Shown in pieces: positions 16,106 through 25,257 of a DNA stretch of 39,628 bases. The number at the start of each line of letters is the position of its first letter. Position 1 is the stretch's first letter. A model generated the notes under the pieces. The model ran no database searches, was not told the DNA's origin, and saw only the letters and a program-made list of their open reading frames with translations. Made by a program: the position numbers and the translations under genes. This DNA is from Actinomycetes bacterium (lineage in GTDB: Bacteria > Actinomycetota > Actinomycetes > Mycobacteriales > Mycobacteriaceae), in NCBI GenBank assembly GCA_023460175.1, contig JAEWRC010000066.1:1-39628 (forward strand). Reading direction: 5' to 3'.

Positions 16106-16872
16106 ATCGTCACCTTGACGCCGACAGCCGTGACCACCATATTGATCACGAACAGTGCAAGAAACGAGAACACCACCGTCTCGTTGACGGCGTTACCGAC
16201 TCCGGCGGGTCCGCCACCCACCGACGTGCCCTTGTAACAGGCGATCAACCCGGCGGTCAGGCCGAACAACGCCGCTTTGATCAGCGATACCACGACATCG
16301 CCGAGTCCGGTGACCAAGGTCAACCCGGCCACGAACGCTCCCGGGGTGACGTGCTGGAAGAAGACCGAAAAGACAAACCCCCCAGTGATGCCCACCAGGA
16401 TGACCAAAGAAGACAACAGTAACGCAATCAGTGTCGCGGCGAGCACCCGAGGAACCACCAGGGCCTGCGTGGTGTTGATGCCCATCACCCGCAATGCGTC
16501 GAGTTCTTCCCGGATGGTGCGTGCCCCGAGATCGGCACACATGGCGGTGGCGCCTGCCCCCGCCACCACCAGCACGGTCACCATCGGGCCGATCTGGGTG
16601 ACCGCGCCGAATGCAGCGCCGGTACCGGAGAAGTCGCCGGCCCCGAACTCCACGAACAAGATGTTGAACGTGAACACGGTCAGCACCGTGAAGGGAACAG
16701 CGAGCATCAATGTCGGAAGCATCGAGACCCGGGCGACAAACCAACTCTGCGCCAGGAACTCCCGCCACGCGAACGGGCGCTGAAAGGTCAGCACCAGAGT
16801 ATCGAGCGCCATGGCGAAAAAGCCGCCCGCTGCGCGGACCGGGACGGTTACCAGATTGAGTGTAGCGACCAC
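16102..16872 (-). CDS. YrbEA permease of an Mce lipid-import system
   Basis: A 256-aa integral membrane protein of the MlaE/YrbE family. Together with YrbEB, the MceG (Mkl) ATPase and six Mce proteins, such permeases import lipids or sterols. The family signature is VLVVAGAGATAMCADLGARTIREELDAL (about 100-125), followed by membrane helices and VNETVVFSFLALFVINMV near the C-terminus. It resembles YrbE4A of the cholesterol importer, but the assignment to an mce group is uncertain. GTG 16872 has AGGAG 6 nt upstream. It lies 55 bp after the SDR gene. With yrbEB truncated, it is probably orphaned. Confidence 0.88.
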   Translation of the reverse strand: MVATLNLVTVPVRAAGGFFAMALDTLVLTFQRPFAWREFLAQSWFVARVSMLPTLMLAVPFTVLTVFTFNILFVEFGAGDFSGTGAAFGAVTQIGPMVTVLVVAGAGATAMCADLGARTIREELDALRVMGINTTQALVVPRVLAATLIALLLSSLVILVGITGGFVFSVFFQHVTPGAFVAGLTLVTGLGDVVVSLIKAALFGLTAGLIACYKGTSVGGGPAGVGNAVNETVVFSFLALFVINMVVTAVGVKVTM

Positions 16873-16927
16873 AACTTCTCCTGTACGTACTGCAAATTGC
16901 TGCGGGCCAGCGGATTTGACGTTGGGC

Positions 16928-17761
16928 CTATTTGACCGTGAGTCCTGCGTCTACCGGCAACGTGATGCCGGTGATGTATCGGCCGGCCTCCGAGCACAGA
17001 TAGACCATCGCCTCCGTGACATCCCGACATTCGACCGCGGGAACCGGCAGGAGGTTCGTCAGCACCGCGCCGAACTCCGGGTGTTCGCCGATGTACTGCT
17101 CCACCTGGGAGTTCGCGATCATCGGTGTGACCACACCGGTGGGATGGACGGAGTTGACCCGGATACCGCGCTCGGCCAACGTCGTCGCGTAGTAGCGCAT
17201 CAGTCCGACGACGCCGTGTTTTGCGGCGGTGTAGCCGGCACCCCCGTGGCTCTTGGTGGCGAACCCAGGGCCCACCGATTTCAGTCCTGCCGCCGAGCTG
17301 GTGATCACGATCGCCCCGCCGTCGTCGTGCCTGAGCAACCCCGGCAGTGCAGCTTCCACCGTGAAGTACACGCCGTTGAGCATGACGTCGATGGAGTCCA
17401 GGTAGGCATCCAGCCGCTCGGACGGTTCGCCGAACACCGGGCCGATCCCGGCATTGGCGAGCACGTAATCGATCCGGCCCAGCTGGTCGACCGCCTCATC
17501 GAGCACCGCGCTCAGGCGCTCCAGGTCGCGAACATCGGCCTTTGCGGCGACGATCCGGCGCCCAGTCTTCTCGACCAGGTCGACCGTTTGATCGAGGTCC
17601 TGGCGGGTGCTCATCGGATAGGCCACACTGTCGAGCTGCTCGCACAGATCAACCGCGACGATGTCGGCACCTTCCTCGGCGAACCGCACCGCGTGGTACC
17701 GGCCCTGCCCTCTGGCGGCCCCGGTGATGAAGGCCACCTTGCCCTCGAATCGTGCCGTCAC
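16928..17761 (-). CDS. Mycofactocin-coupled SDR (carveol dehydrogenase type)
   Basis: A 277-aa SDR with the signature TGAARGQGR (residues 13-21) and an acidic VDLCEQ segment, typical of the actinobacterial family whose tightly bound NAD is recycled by mycofactocin. NAG (LANAGIG), the Ser in VITSSAAG and the YTAAK pair (GAGYTAAKHG) are present. Such enzymes oxidise secondary alcohols of terpenoid- or steroid-like compounds. The short insertion between the Ser and Tyr positions (SVGPGFATKSHGG) fits the family. GTG 17761 follows AGGTAGGG. It heads the truncated mce-type operon and may act on the imported lipid; that link is inferred from position. Confidence 0.87.
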   Translation of the reverse strand: MTARFEGKVAFITGAARGQGRYHAVRFAEEGADIVAVDLCEQLDSVAYPMSTRQDLDQTVDLVEKTGRRIVAAKADVRDLERLSAVLDEAVDQLGRIDYVLANAGIGPVFGEPSERLDAYLDSIDVMLNGVYFTVEAALPGLLRHDDGGAIVITSSAAGLKSVGPGFATKSHGGAGYTAAKHGVVGLMRYYATTLAERGIRVNSVHPTGVVTPMIANSQVEQYIGEHPEFGAVLTNLLPVPAVECRDVTEAMVYLCSEAGRYITGITLPVDAGLTVK

Positions 17762-17948
17762 TGCCCTACCTTCCTGCGCTGGATCGGATTGGCGTGGAAT
17801 GCAACTGGACCCCGACCGTCTTCATTGTGGTTTGCAACTCGAGGTTGGGAAGACCTATGAACGTCTTCGCGGAGACTGCACAACACCGCCGGGCATTTCT
17901 GTGCAGGACGACATGGCCTCTGCGGCCCGTCGACGCTTAGCTGCATTC

Positions 17949-18731
17949 ATGTCCCCACTCCGGCTCGAATACGACGGTCGCGTCGCGCATCTGGTGCTGG
18001 CTCGGCCGGCGCGACGAAATGCCCTCGACGAGAAACTGATCGAGGCCCTCGATGTCGCTGTCGCCGAGCTGGAATCCGCGTCTCACGTCGGCTGCGTGGT
18101 CGTCCGGGGCGAGGGCCCGGGGTTCAGTAGCGGAATCGATGCGGCAACGTTGGCCCGGTTGGCCACGTCCGACGGACTGCTGCGTATCCGCGGCTCCTTC
18201 GTCGCGGCCTACGAGCGGCTCGAGCAACTACCGATCCCGACCGTGGCCAGTGTGCACGGCTGGGCCATCGGCGCGGGCTTCGAATTGGCGTTGGCCTGCG
18301 ATCTGCGGGTCATCGCCGGGGATGCAACGTTGGGCCTGCCCGAGACCCGGATGGGCGTGGTTCCCGATGTCGGCGGCGCGGGCCGACTGGCCGCGCTGAT
18401 CGGGGCCGGGCGGGCCAAGGAGCTCATCCTCACCTCCGCGATGATCGACGGCGCGCGCGCGGGCCGGCTCGGCATTGCCAACCGCGTCGTGCCCGTGGCG
18501 AAGTTGGCGGCCGCCACCTCCGAGCTGGCCGAGGAGCTACTCGGGTGTTCCACCACCGCCAGCGGATTGGTCAAACGCATCATCGACCGAGCCGCCCGGC
18601 CGACCTGGTCCGACACCCTGGACGCGGAGCTCGAGGCGCAGCTGGTCTGCATCCGGACTCCGGAGTTCGCGACCGCCTACCGGCGGTTCCTGGCGGCACC
18701 AGGTGCCAATAGTCCGCGGGCCCGGAAATGA
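17949..18731 (+). CDS. Enoyl-CoA hydratase/isomerase family protein
   Basis: A 260-aa crotonase-fold protein. The two oxyanion-hole segments are GPGFSSGIDA (about 58-67) and HGWAIGAGFELALACD (about 97-112); LPETRMGVVPDVGGAGRLA carries Glu and Asp at the positions of the catalytic acids. Hydration or isomerisation of an enoyl-CoA is expected. ATG 17949 gives the usual family N-terminus but has no ribosome binding site; ATG 17913 in the same frame has AGGA 4 nt upstream and would add 12 residues. It is the first gene of a tightly coupled set: its stop overlaps the start of the hydrolase gene. Confidence 0.85.
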   Translation: MSPLRLEYDGRVAHLVLARPARRNALDEKLIEALDVAVAELESASHVGCVVVRGEGPGFSSGIDAATLARLATSDGLLRIRGSFVAAYERLEQLPIPTVASVHGWAIGAGFELALACDLRVIAGDATLGLPETRMGVVPDVGGAGRLAALIGAGRAKELILTSAMIDGARAGRLGIANRVVPVAKLAAATSELAEELLGCSTTASGLVKRIIDRAARPTWSDTLDAELEAQLVCIRTPEFATAYRRFLAAPGANSPRARK

Positions 18732-19630
18732 ACCGCACCGAACTTCGAATCCCGTGTGGTGACACCACGATCGCCGCTTGGCACTACGCGGCCGACGGCG
18801 GGCATCGCCGACCATGCGTGGTGATGGCGCACGGGTTCTGCGGCACCCGAGACGCCGGTCTGATCGGTTTCGGTGAACGACTCGCCGACGCCGGGTTCGA
18901 CACCGTGTGCTTCGACTATCGCGGCTTCGGCGACTCCGAAGGACGGCCTCGGCAGGTCATCGACTTCACCGCCCAGCGTCAGGATTACCACGCGGCCATC
19001 GAGGTCGCCCGCCAACTGGCGCTCGTTGACGGCGTGGTGATCTGGGGTACTTCCCTGTCCGGCGGTCATGTCTTGTCGGTGGCCGCCGAGCGGCAGGACC
19101 TCGCCGGGGTCATCGCGCTCACTCCGATCGTGGACGGGTTGGCCACCCTGCTGCGGATGCGGCGCGGGATCACCACACGCGCGGCGGCGCGACTCTGCTC
19201 GGCCGCGCTGCGGGACGCGATGGCGGCGCGAACCGGACGAGCGCCGGTACTCCTGCCCGCGGTGGGACCGCCGAACAGCGTGGCCATGCTCACCACACCC
19301 GATGCGCTGCCTGGTTACCTGGCCGCCGCTGAGCGAGCACCGCTATGGCGCAACGAATTTGCCGCGCGCATGCTGCTGCGCGTGCCGTTGTACCGACCTG
19401 GCCTGCGCGCACATCGGATCAGCGCTCCGGTGCTGATCCAGATCGCCGCGGCGGACGGCAACGCCCCCGCCGATCTGGCCCGGGCAGCTGCCCGGCGAGC
19501 CGGCGCGACGATACGCGAGTATGCCGACGCCGGGCATTTCGACGTCTACGACCGCGGGTCAGCTTTCGACGCCGTCGTCAGCGACCAAATCTCGTTCCTA
19601 GCATCACTTTCAGAAAGGACAGCGTCATGA
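18728..19630 (+). CDS. Alpha/beta hydrolase
   Basis: A 300-aa alpha/beta hydrolase starting in the ATGA overlap with the enoyl-CoA hydratase. Features: HGFCGTRDAG oxyanion region (about 35), DYRGFGDSEG, the nucleophile elbow GTSLSGGH (about 109-116), Asp in IAAADGN and His in DAGHFDVYDRG. The family resembles X-Pro dipeptidyl/acyl-type hydrolases and esterases; it could release an acid from an ester or cleave a C-C bond product. The cap region (about 150-230) is helical and Ala/Arg-rich. The FMO gene overlaps its end by 4 nt, so three proteins are probably made in fixed ratio. Confidence 0.85.
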   Translation: MNRTELRIPCGDTTIAAWHYAADGGHRRPCVVMAHGFCGTRDAGLIGFGERLADAGFDTVCFDYRGFGDSEGRPRQVIDFTAQRQDYHAAIEVARQLALVDGVVIWGTSLSGGHVLSVAAERQDLAGVIALTPIVDGLATLLRMRRGITTRAAARLCSAALRDAMAARTGRAPVLLPAVGPPNSVAMLTTPDALPGYLAAAERAPLWRNEFAARMLLRVPLYRPGLRAHRISAPVLIQIAAADGNAPADLARAAARRAGATIREYADAGHFDVYDRGSAFDAVVSDQISFLASLSERTAS

Positions 19631-21021
19631 CCGCTTCCAGGATTTCCCCGCGTGCCGCCGTGATCGGCGCGGGGTCGGCGGGTCTGGCCGCGTGTGTGGG
19701 TTTGAAGTCGGCCGGAATCGAGTTCGACTGTTACGAGAAGAGCGACCGGGTGGGCGGACTCTGGGTCTTCGAGAACCCCAGCGGCGTCGCAGCCGCATAC
19801 CGCACCCTCAGTTCCAACGCTCCGAAGTCCTACATGGGATACCACGACTTCCCGATGGCCGCCGAGTTGCCCGCCTATCCCAGCCACTGGGACTTCGCGC
19901 GCTACTTCGACGACTATGCGCGCCACTTCGGTATCCACGACCACATTCAGTTCCAGACCGAGGTCACCCACGTGGCCCCGGTCGCCGACGGCGGTTTCCA
20001 GGTGCGCCTGGCCGATGGCCGCAACGAATCCTACGACCATGTGCTGGTGGCCAACGGCCACCACTGGGATGCGCGCATGCCCGAACCGATGTTTCCGGGC
20101 ACTTTCGACGGCACCTTGATGCATTCCCGGGATTACCGCGACGCTGCGTTCCTCGCCGGCGAGCGGGTCGTGGTCGTCGGCATCGGCAACAGCGCGGTCG
20201 ACATCGCCTGCGAGGCAGCACATCTGGCCGAAACGACCTACCTCTCGGTCCGTCGTGGCGCGCACATCATGCCGAAGTACGTGTTCGGGATGGCGCCGCC
20301 GAACTGGCTGCTGAACTCCGCCTCACACAAGCCCGGGCGCATCATGCTGGGCGGTCTGATGCGCCTGGTCAACGGTCGCGGTCAGGATTACGGTCTGCCG
20401 GCCCCCGATCACGCCTTCGGCGATGCGCATCCGACCATGTCGGCCGGCATCATGGATGAGTTGCGGCTCGGTCGGATCAAACCCAAACCGCAGATCGCCG
20501 AACTGCTCGGCGATCGGGTCCGGTTCACCGACGGCACCACCGCGGAGGTCGACGTCATCATCTGCGCGACTGGCTACCGCATCACGTTCCCGTTCTTCGA
20601 CGAAACCTACGTCTCGGCCCCGGATAATCAGATCGCGCTCTACCACCGGGTGGTCGACCCCGATCGGCCCGGCTTGTTCTTCATCGGCCTGTGCCAGCCA
20701 CTCGGCGCAATTCAACCGCTGGCGGAACTGCAGGGCAAGTGGATCGGCGAATTGCTCACCGGCCGCTGCGCGCTGCCGTCGGCCGAGGACATGCGCGACG
20801 CTATCGACGCCGATCAGCGCTGGCTACGCAGGCGTTTCATCGGCACCGCGCGGCACACCGTCCAGGTCGACCACCACCATTACCTCAAGGCACTGCGGGG
20901 CGAGATGCGCGCGGGGCGGCGTCGGGCACGCCGCGGCAGACCGGATCCCAGCCGTCCGGTCACGTCACCGGGCCTGGTGTCCGCGGCGCCCGGAACGGGC
21001 CGTAGCGACCCGACCTCATAA
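19627..21021 (+). CDS. Flavin-containing monooxygenase
   Basis: A 464-aa class B flavin monooxygenase. The FAD motif is VIGAGSAGLAA (about 13-23), the NADPH motif VVVGIGNSAVDIA (about 180-192) and the FMO fingerprint FPGTFDGTLMHSRDY (about 157-171), ending in Tyr rather than the Trp typical of Baeyer-Villiger enzymes. ATGY appears in ICATGYRITFPF. It oxygenates a soft nucleophile or a ketone using NADPH and O2. ATG 19627 overlaps the hydrolase stop and has GAAAGGA upstream. The C-terminal 40 residues are Arg/Pro-rich and look disordered. Hydrolase plus monooxygenase plus hydratase suggests oxygenation of a ketone, hydrolysis and beta-oxidation; the order is inferred. Confidence 0.88.
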   Translation: MTASRISPRAAVIGAGSAGLAACVGLKSAGIEFDCYEKSDRVGGLWVFENPSGVAAAYRTLSSNAPKSYMGYHDFPMAAELPAYPSHWDFARYFDDYARHFGIHDHIQFQTEVTHVAPVADGGFQVRLADGRNESYDHVLVANGHHWDARMPEPMFPGTFDGTLMHSRDYRDAAFLAGERVVVVGIGNSAVDIACEAAHLAETTYLSVRRGAHIMPKYVFGMAPPNWLLNSASHKPGRIMLGGLMRLVNGRGQDYGLPAPDHAFGDAHPTMSAGIMDELRLGRIKPKPQIAELLGDRVRFTDGTTAEVDVIICATGYRITFPFFDETYVSAPDNQIALYHRVVDPDRPGLFFIGLCQPLGAIQPLAELQGKWIGELLTGRCALPSAEDMRDAIDADQRWLRRRFIGTARHTVQVDHHHYLKALRGEMRAGRRRARRGRPDPSRPVTSPGLVSAAPGTGRSDPTS

Positions 21022-21038
21022 CGTGCGCGGGTAGCATC

Positions 21039-22298
21039 GTGACGGTGGTTCCGTCGCTCAGCGCTCATGCGGCGATCGTCGCATGTGCCCATGACTTGGT
21101 CGCGCGCGTCGACGATGTAGCCGTGCAGCTCAGCGAGCAGTTGGCCGGTTCGGTCCCCGAGTTCTTCGACGACGACGACCTCATCCGCGACGTCGAAGCC
21201 AGCGCGTACGGCAACGTCGCCGCGATGCTGTCGGTGTTCCGGGCCGAGGCGGCAGCAGAGCAGGTACCGATCCGACCGGAGGTGATCGCGTTCGCCTCCA
21301 CGGTCGCGCGCCGGCAGCTTCCGCTCGAATCGTTGATCCAGTCCTACCGGGTCGGCCAAACCCTGTTCTCCCGACTCTGGATGGATGTACTGGCCGAGAG
21401 GCTCACCGACCAACAGGTATTCATCGAGGCCCTGCACCGAAGCTTCGACGAACTCAACGTCTATCTTGACCGCGTTGTCGCACAACTTGTTTCCGACTAC
21501 GAACGAGAACGTGACCGTTGGATTCTGGGCGAGGCGGCCCGTCGTACCGCCCTGGTCGAGCGACTGCTGCGCGGCGACCGGATACCCGTTGACCACGCCG
21601 GCAGACAACTCGAACACGACCTGCATTCGCCACAGACCGCGCTGATCGCCTGGATGCCGCCGCACGGTGAGGTCGACCTTCAACTGAACGCGCTCGGACG
21701 GTGTTTGGGCAGCCTGATCTCAGCCGCCGGGGCGAACCGAATGCTGCTGTTGCCGGCGGGCACGTCGGCCATGTGGGCCTGGATCGCGGGCGAACTCGAC
21801 ATGGACCGCCTCTCGGAATCCGCCGACAAACTGCCGCATTCCGAGGTCCTGATCGCCGTCGGACAGACCATCCATGGCGAGGACGCCTTCCGGATCAGTC
21901 ATGAGCAGGCGTTGCGAGCACGCCGAGTGGCAACTCGGATGCCGACACCGCGACGGCTCACGCTGCACGCCGACGTCGCGGTCGTCGCGCTGCTCGCCGG
22001 TGACGAGGAAGAAGCCCGGCGGTACGTCGGGCGCGCGCTCGGGGAACTCGCCGCCCGCACCCCCGCAGCCGAACAGCTGCGAGAGACGTTGTGGGTATTC
22101 CTGCAGGAGGGTGGGAACACCCGTCGGGCCAGCGAGCGGTTGTTCATGCATCGCAACACGGTGCTGTACCGGTTGCAGCGCATCGAGGCGTTGCTGGGTC
22201 ACCCGTTGGACGAACGGCGTCTGGAACTGCAGGTCGCGTTGCTGCTCACCACCACGTTCGGCGATGACATGTTGCCGGCCGGTCCGAGCTACACCTGA
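21039..22298 (+). CDS. PucR-family transcriptional regulator
   Basis: A 419-aa regulator with a long N-terminal sensory part that includes the RsbRD-like stretch (QLPLESLIQSYRVGQTLF, about 88-105), a middle GGDEF-like region and the C-terminal PucR HTH_30 (GNTRRASERLFMHRNTVLYRLQRIEALLG, about 355-385). Start is GTG 21039, 17 bp after the FMO stop. Its 3' end overlaps the convergent acyl-CoA ligase by 10 bp. Proteins of this type activate catabolic genes in response to pathway intermediates, so it may control the three genes upstream of it, the divergent mce-type operon, or both. Confidence 0.88.
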   Translation: MTVVPSLSAHAAIVACAHDLVARVDDVAVQLSEQLAGSVPEFFDDDDLIRDVEASAYGNVAAMLSVFRAEAAAEQVPIRPEVIAFASTVARRQLPLESLIQSYRVGQTLFSRLWMDVLAERLTDQQVFIEALHRSFDELNVYLDRVVAQLVSDYERERDRWILGEAARRTALVERLLRGDRIPVDHAGRQLEHDLHSPQTALIAWMPPHGEVDLQLNALGRCLGSLISAAGANRMLLLPAGTSAMWAWIAGELDMDRLSESADKLPHSEVLIAVGQTIHGEDAFRISHEQALRARRVATRMPTPRRLTLHADVAVVALLAGDEEEARRYVGRALGELAARTPAAEQLRETLWVFLQEGGNTRRASERLFMHRNTVLYRLQRIEALLGHPLDERRLELQVALLLTTTFGDDMLPAGPSYT

Positions 22299-23839
22299 CG
22301 GTCGCGTTCGTCCCAGTAAGGTTGGCGCAGTTCACGTTTGAGCACCTTGCCAGCGGCCGAGACCGGTAGCTCCGCGACGAAGTCCACGCTGCTCGGCGCC
22401 TTGTAGCCGGCGATGAACTGTTTGGCGTGCCGACGGATCTCTTCGTCCGAGGCTTGGGCGCCCGGGCGCAGCACCACCACGGCGTGCACCCGCTCCCCCC
22501 ATCGCGCATCGGGAATGCCGATGACCGCGCACTGGGCCACGGCCGGATTACGCACCACCGCGTTCTCCACCTCCACCGAGTACACGTTCTCGCCGCCGGT
22601 CACGATCATGTCCTTCATCCGGTCCACGATGAACACGTAGCCGGCCTCGTCCATGTAACCACCGTCACCGGTGTGCAGCCATCCGTCCCGGATGGTTTCC
22701 GCGGTCTCGGCAGGCTTGTTCCAATAGCCCTGCATCATGCTCCCACCGCGCACCACCACCTCGCCCACCGCGCCTCGGGGCGCGTCGGCACCGGACTCGT
22801 CGACGATCCGGACCTCGCAGTGCGGGGCGGCCCTGCCCGCCGACCGCCGCAGCGTCGCATCGGCGTGTTCATCGGGTCCGAGCAGTGTCGCGATCGGCGC
22901 CAACTCGGTCATCCCGTAGGCCTGGGTGAACGATGCCTGCGGCCACACCGCGGCGGCCCGATCGAGCAGGGTCTGTGGCATCGGGGAAGCACCGTAGAGA
23001 ATCGAGCGCACGCTGGACAGGTCCCGACCGGAAATCTCGGGTAGATCGACAATCGCCTGAATCATGGTCGGCACCAGAGCGACATCGGTGATTCGGTGCT
23101 CTTCGATGGCACCGATCACCTCGACCGGATCAAACCGGGGCACCATCACGTGCGTGCCGCCGAGGAGCGTCGCCGCTCCCCAGGCGGCCAGATCTGCCAG
23201 GTGAAACATCGGCGCGGCGTGCAGATAACGGGTGCGCTGCCCGGAATCGAACAGGAAGCCGGAGGCCAGGGCGCCGAGCCAAGAGGTGAACAGCGCCGCG
23301 TGCGAGAGCATCGCGCCCTTGGGAGCGCCGGTGGTGCCACCGGTGTAGAAGATACCGGCGAGCGCACCGCCGCCGCGCCTGACATCCGGCACCTTGCGAC
23401 TGCCGGCGATCAACTCCTCGTAATCGGTCGTGTCCCGGGGCGCGGGACCCGTACCGCAGTACACGACCGCCGTCAGATGTTCGTATTCCGCGCGTATCGC
23501 ATCGAGCATGCCCCGGTGCGCCTCGTCGACGATCAGCACCCGAGTCGCGGAATCTCGGAGCGCGTAGACGATCTCGGCCGGACTCCAGCGCGTGTTCAAC
23601 GGGTTGAGGACCGCATCGGCCCAAGGAACAGCCAGGAGATACTCGTGATAGCGGTCCGAATTCGTCGACAGCATCGCGATCCGATCGCCCGGTGCCACCC
23701 CCAGGTCGAGGAAACCTCCGGCCAGCCCGGCGACGCGGGCGGCGGTCGACCGGAAAGTTCGGCTGCGCTCGCCGCAGATCGTCATCGTCGCGTCGGGAGT
23801 TTGCTGGACTCCGCGGTGCAGTCCCTGCGTCAAGTACAT
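22289..23839 (-). CDS. FadD-type acyl-CoA ligase
   Basis: A 516-aa AMP-forming ligase. The ATP motif is FYTGGTTGAPKGAMLSH (about 168-184), followed by QAYGMTE (about 318), WLHTGDGGYMDEAGYVFIVDRMKDMIVTGG (about 395) and the catalytic Lys in SAAGKVLKREL near the end. Length and motifs fit the FadD group that activates fatty, aromatic or steroid-derived acids. It lies 152 bp downstream of the double-TetR gene on the same strand, and may be the last gene of the thiolase operon or transcribed separately. It overlaps pucR by 10 bp, tail to tail. Confidence 0.9.
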   Translation of the reverse strand: MYLTQGLHRGVQQTPDATMTICGERSRTFRSTAARVAGLAGGFLDLGVAPGDRIAMLSTNSDRYHEYLLAVPWADAVLNPLNTRWSPAEIVYALRDSATRVLIVDEAHRGMLDAIRAEYEHLTAVVYCGTGPAPRDTTDYEELIAGSRKVPDVRRGGGALAGIFYTGGTTGAPKGAMLSHAALFTSWLGALASGFLFDSGQRTRYLHAAPMFHLADLAAWGAATLLGGTHVMVPRFDPVEVIGAIEEHRITDVALVPTMIQAIVDLPEISGRDLSSVRSILYGASPMPQTLLDRAAAVWPQASFTQAYGMTELAPIATLLGPDEHADATLRRSAGRAAPHCEVRIVDESGADAPRGAVGEVVVRGGSMMQGYWNKPAETAETIRDGWLHTGDGGYMDEAGYVFIVDRMKDMIVTGGENVYSVEVENAVVRNPAVAQCAVIGIPDARWGERVHAVVVLRPGAQASDEEIRRHAKQFIAGYKAPSSVDFVAELPVSAAGKVLKRELRQPYWDERDRQV

Positions 23840-23991
23840 GCTGCGCCTTCCAACCCGGTCGGGTGTTCACATAAAATCGAAAAGCCTTGTTCCACACCAT
23901 AACCGGGGAAAGAGGGTTTGCCAGTACGATGTTGCAGAATGCAGAGGGTGGCCGGATAGTTTGGTCGCCTGCACAATTCGTCGGACGCGGT

Positions 23992-25185
23992 TCAGTCCAG
24001 CCCCAGCACCGCGGCGCTCACCTCGATGACGGCGGGATCGAGACCGCCGAGTGCCCGCAGGTGCGGCGTGGCGGCAACGTCATTGATGACGCTCAGGGCG
24101 GCTTGCACCCGGATTCGGGCCGCCACGGGGTCCAACTGGGGTTCCACCTGACGCAGCAGACGGATCCATTCGGCGATGTATTCGTGTTGTGCGGTACGGA
24201 CGCGTTCTTGGTCCGCGGCCGAGAGGTGACCGGTCTCGGTGATCAGCAATTGGATCGACTCGGGGCTCTCGAGGACATAGTCGCCGTAACCGGTCAGCAA
24301 TCGCCGAAGCGCGTCGCGCGGGTCGGCTGCGCGGCGCACCTGCCGATGCATATCTGCATGCAGCAGTTCCCGCCCCCGGTTCACCGCCGCGGCGAGAATA
24401 TCTTCCTTGGCGTCGAAATGGTTGTACACACTGGGTCCGGTGATGCCGACGCTGGCGCCGATGTCTTCGACACCGACTCCCGCAAAACCATTGCGGGCGA
24501 AGAGCTTCGCTGCGGAGTCGAGGATGGCTTCGCGACGGGTCGGCGCCCAGCTCTGGCGGTGCGCGGAGATGTGGTCGTCCGCCGGCTGCAGCGACGGCAA
24601 CGTGGCGTTGGTGGCGGCCCGGACCAGCTCGGCCAGCAAGGCGACGAACCGGTCCGTCGGCAAGCTCGCGTTGTGGAACGCGACGCTGGTGGTCACCGCG
24701 AGAATGCACCAGGCCAACAGGTCGGCCGTGGCATCGTCGGCGTCGGACCGTTGCCGCTGCACAAGGTCGGCGAGGCGGGAGCCGATGCCGCGCAGGGTGT
24801 GCCGCAGCCGCGTTCGGCCCTCCGGTGTCAGGTGCCGACCCTCGGAATGCCAGAGCGCGCCGATGGCGCGGTGCTGCAGTATCGTCTGGGCCAGTTGAGC
24901 CGCAGGGTCGAGAGTGGGATCGGCCAGCACCCGGTCCAAGACTGCCTCGACCACGCCAAGTGCGTCGGCGACCACGGCGAACAGCAGGTCCTGCTTGTTG
25001 GCGAAGTGTCGATACAGAGCCGACGGGCCGATCGCGACCGCCTCGGCGATCTCGCGCATCGAAACCTGCGGGTAACCCTTGCGGTAGAACAACTCCGTGG
25101 CTGCGCACAGGATGAGTTGACGCCGGTTCGCCGGGCGCGTGCCCCGGGGCGGGCGCGCGACCGCAGACCCGTCCGACTGGGTCAC
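23992..25185 (-). CDS. Double TetR regulator (two HTH domains)
   Basis: A 397-aa protein made of two complete TetR-type units. The first HTH runs about residues 20-66 (LILCAATELFYRKGY to SALYRHFANKQDLL) and is followed by a ligand-type helical domain; the second begins about residue 217 (AILDSAAKLFARNGF to SVYNHFDAKEDIL) with its own C-terminal domain. Single TetR proteins are about 200 aa and act as dimers, so this chain resembles a covalent pair with two different recognition helices. GTG 25185 follows a GAGGGGG sequence. It lies within the thiolase-to-ligase gene row and probably represses it. Confidence 0.9.
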   Translation of the reverse strand: MTQSDGSAVARPPRGTRPANRRQLILCAATELFYRKGYPQVSMREIAEAVAIGPSALYRHFANKQDLLFAVVADALGVVEAVLDRVLADPTLDPAAQLAQTILQHRAIGALWHSEGRHLTPEGRTRLRHTLRGIGSRLADLVQRQRSDADDATADLLAWCILAVTTSVAFHNASLPTDRFVALLAELVRAATNATLPSLQPADDHISAHRQSWAPTRREAILDSAAKLFARNGFAGVGVEDIGASVGITGPSVYNHFDAKEDILAAAVNRGRELLHADMHRQVRRAADPRDALRRLLTGYGDYVLESPESIQLLITETGHLSAADQERVRTAQHEYIAEWIRLLRQVEPQLDPVAARIRVQAALSVINDVAATPHLRALGGLDPAVIEVSAAVLGLD

Positions 25186-25257
25186 CCTGCACCCCCTCGT
25201 CGTTCACCTCGAACGGCCGTCCGAGGGCACCCGATCGTACCCGCCACACCATCCGAT

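Noticed and set aside
17835..17847. CAAC-N5-GTTG dyad between the divergent SDR and crotonase genes
   Set aside because: Arms are only 4 bp with no further symmetry; not enough to call a PucR or KstR site.
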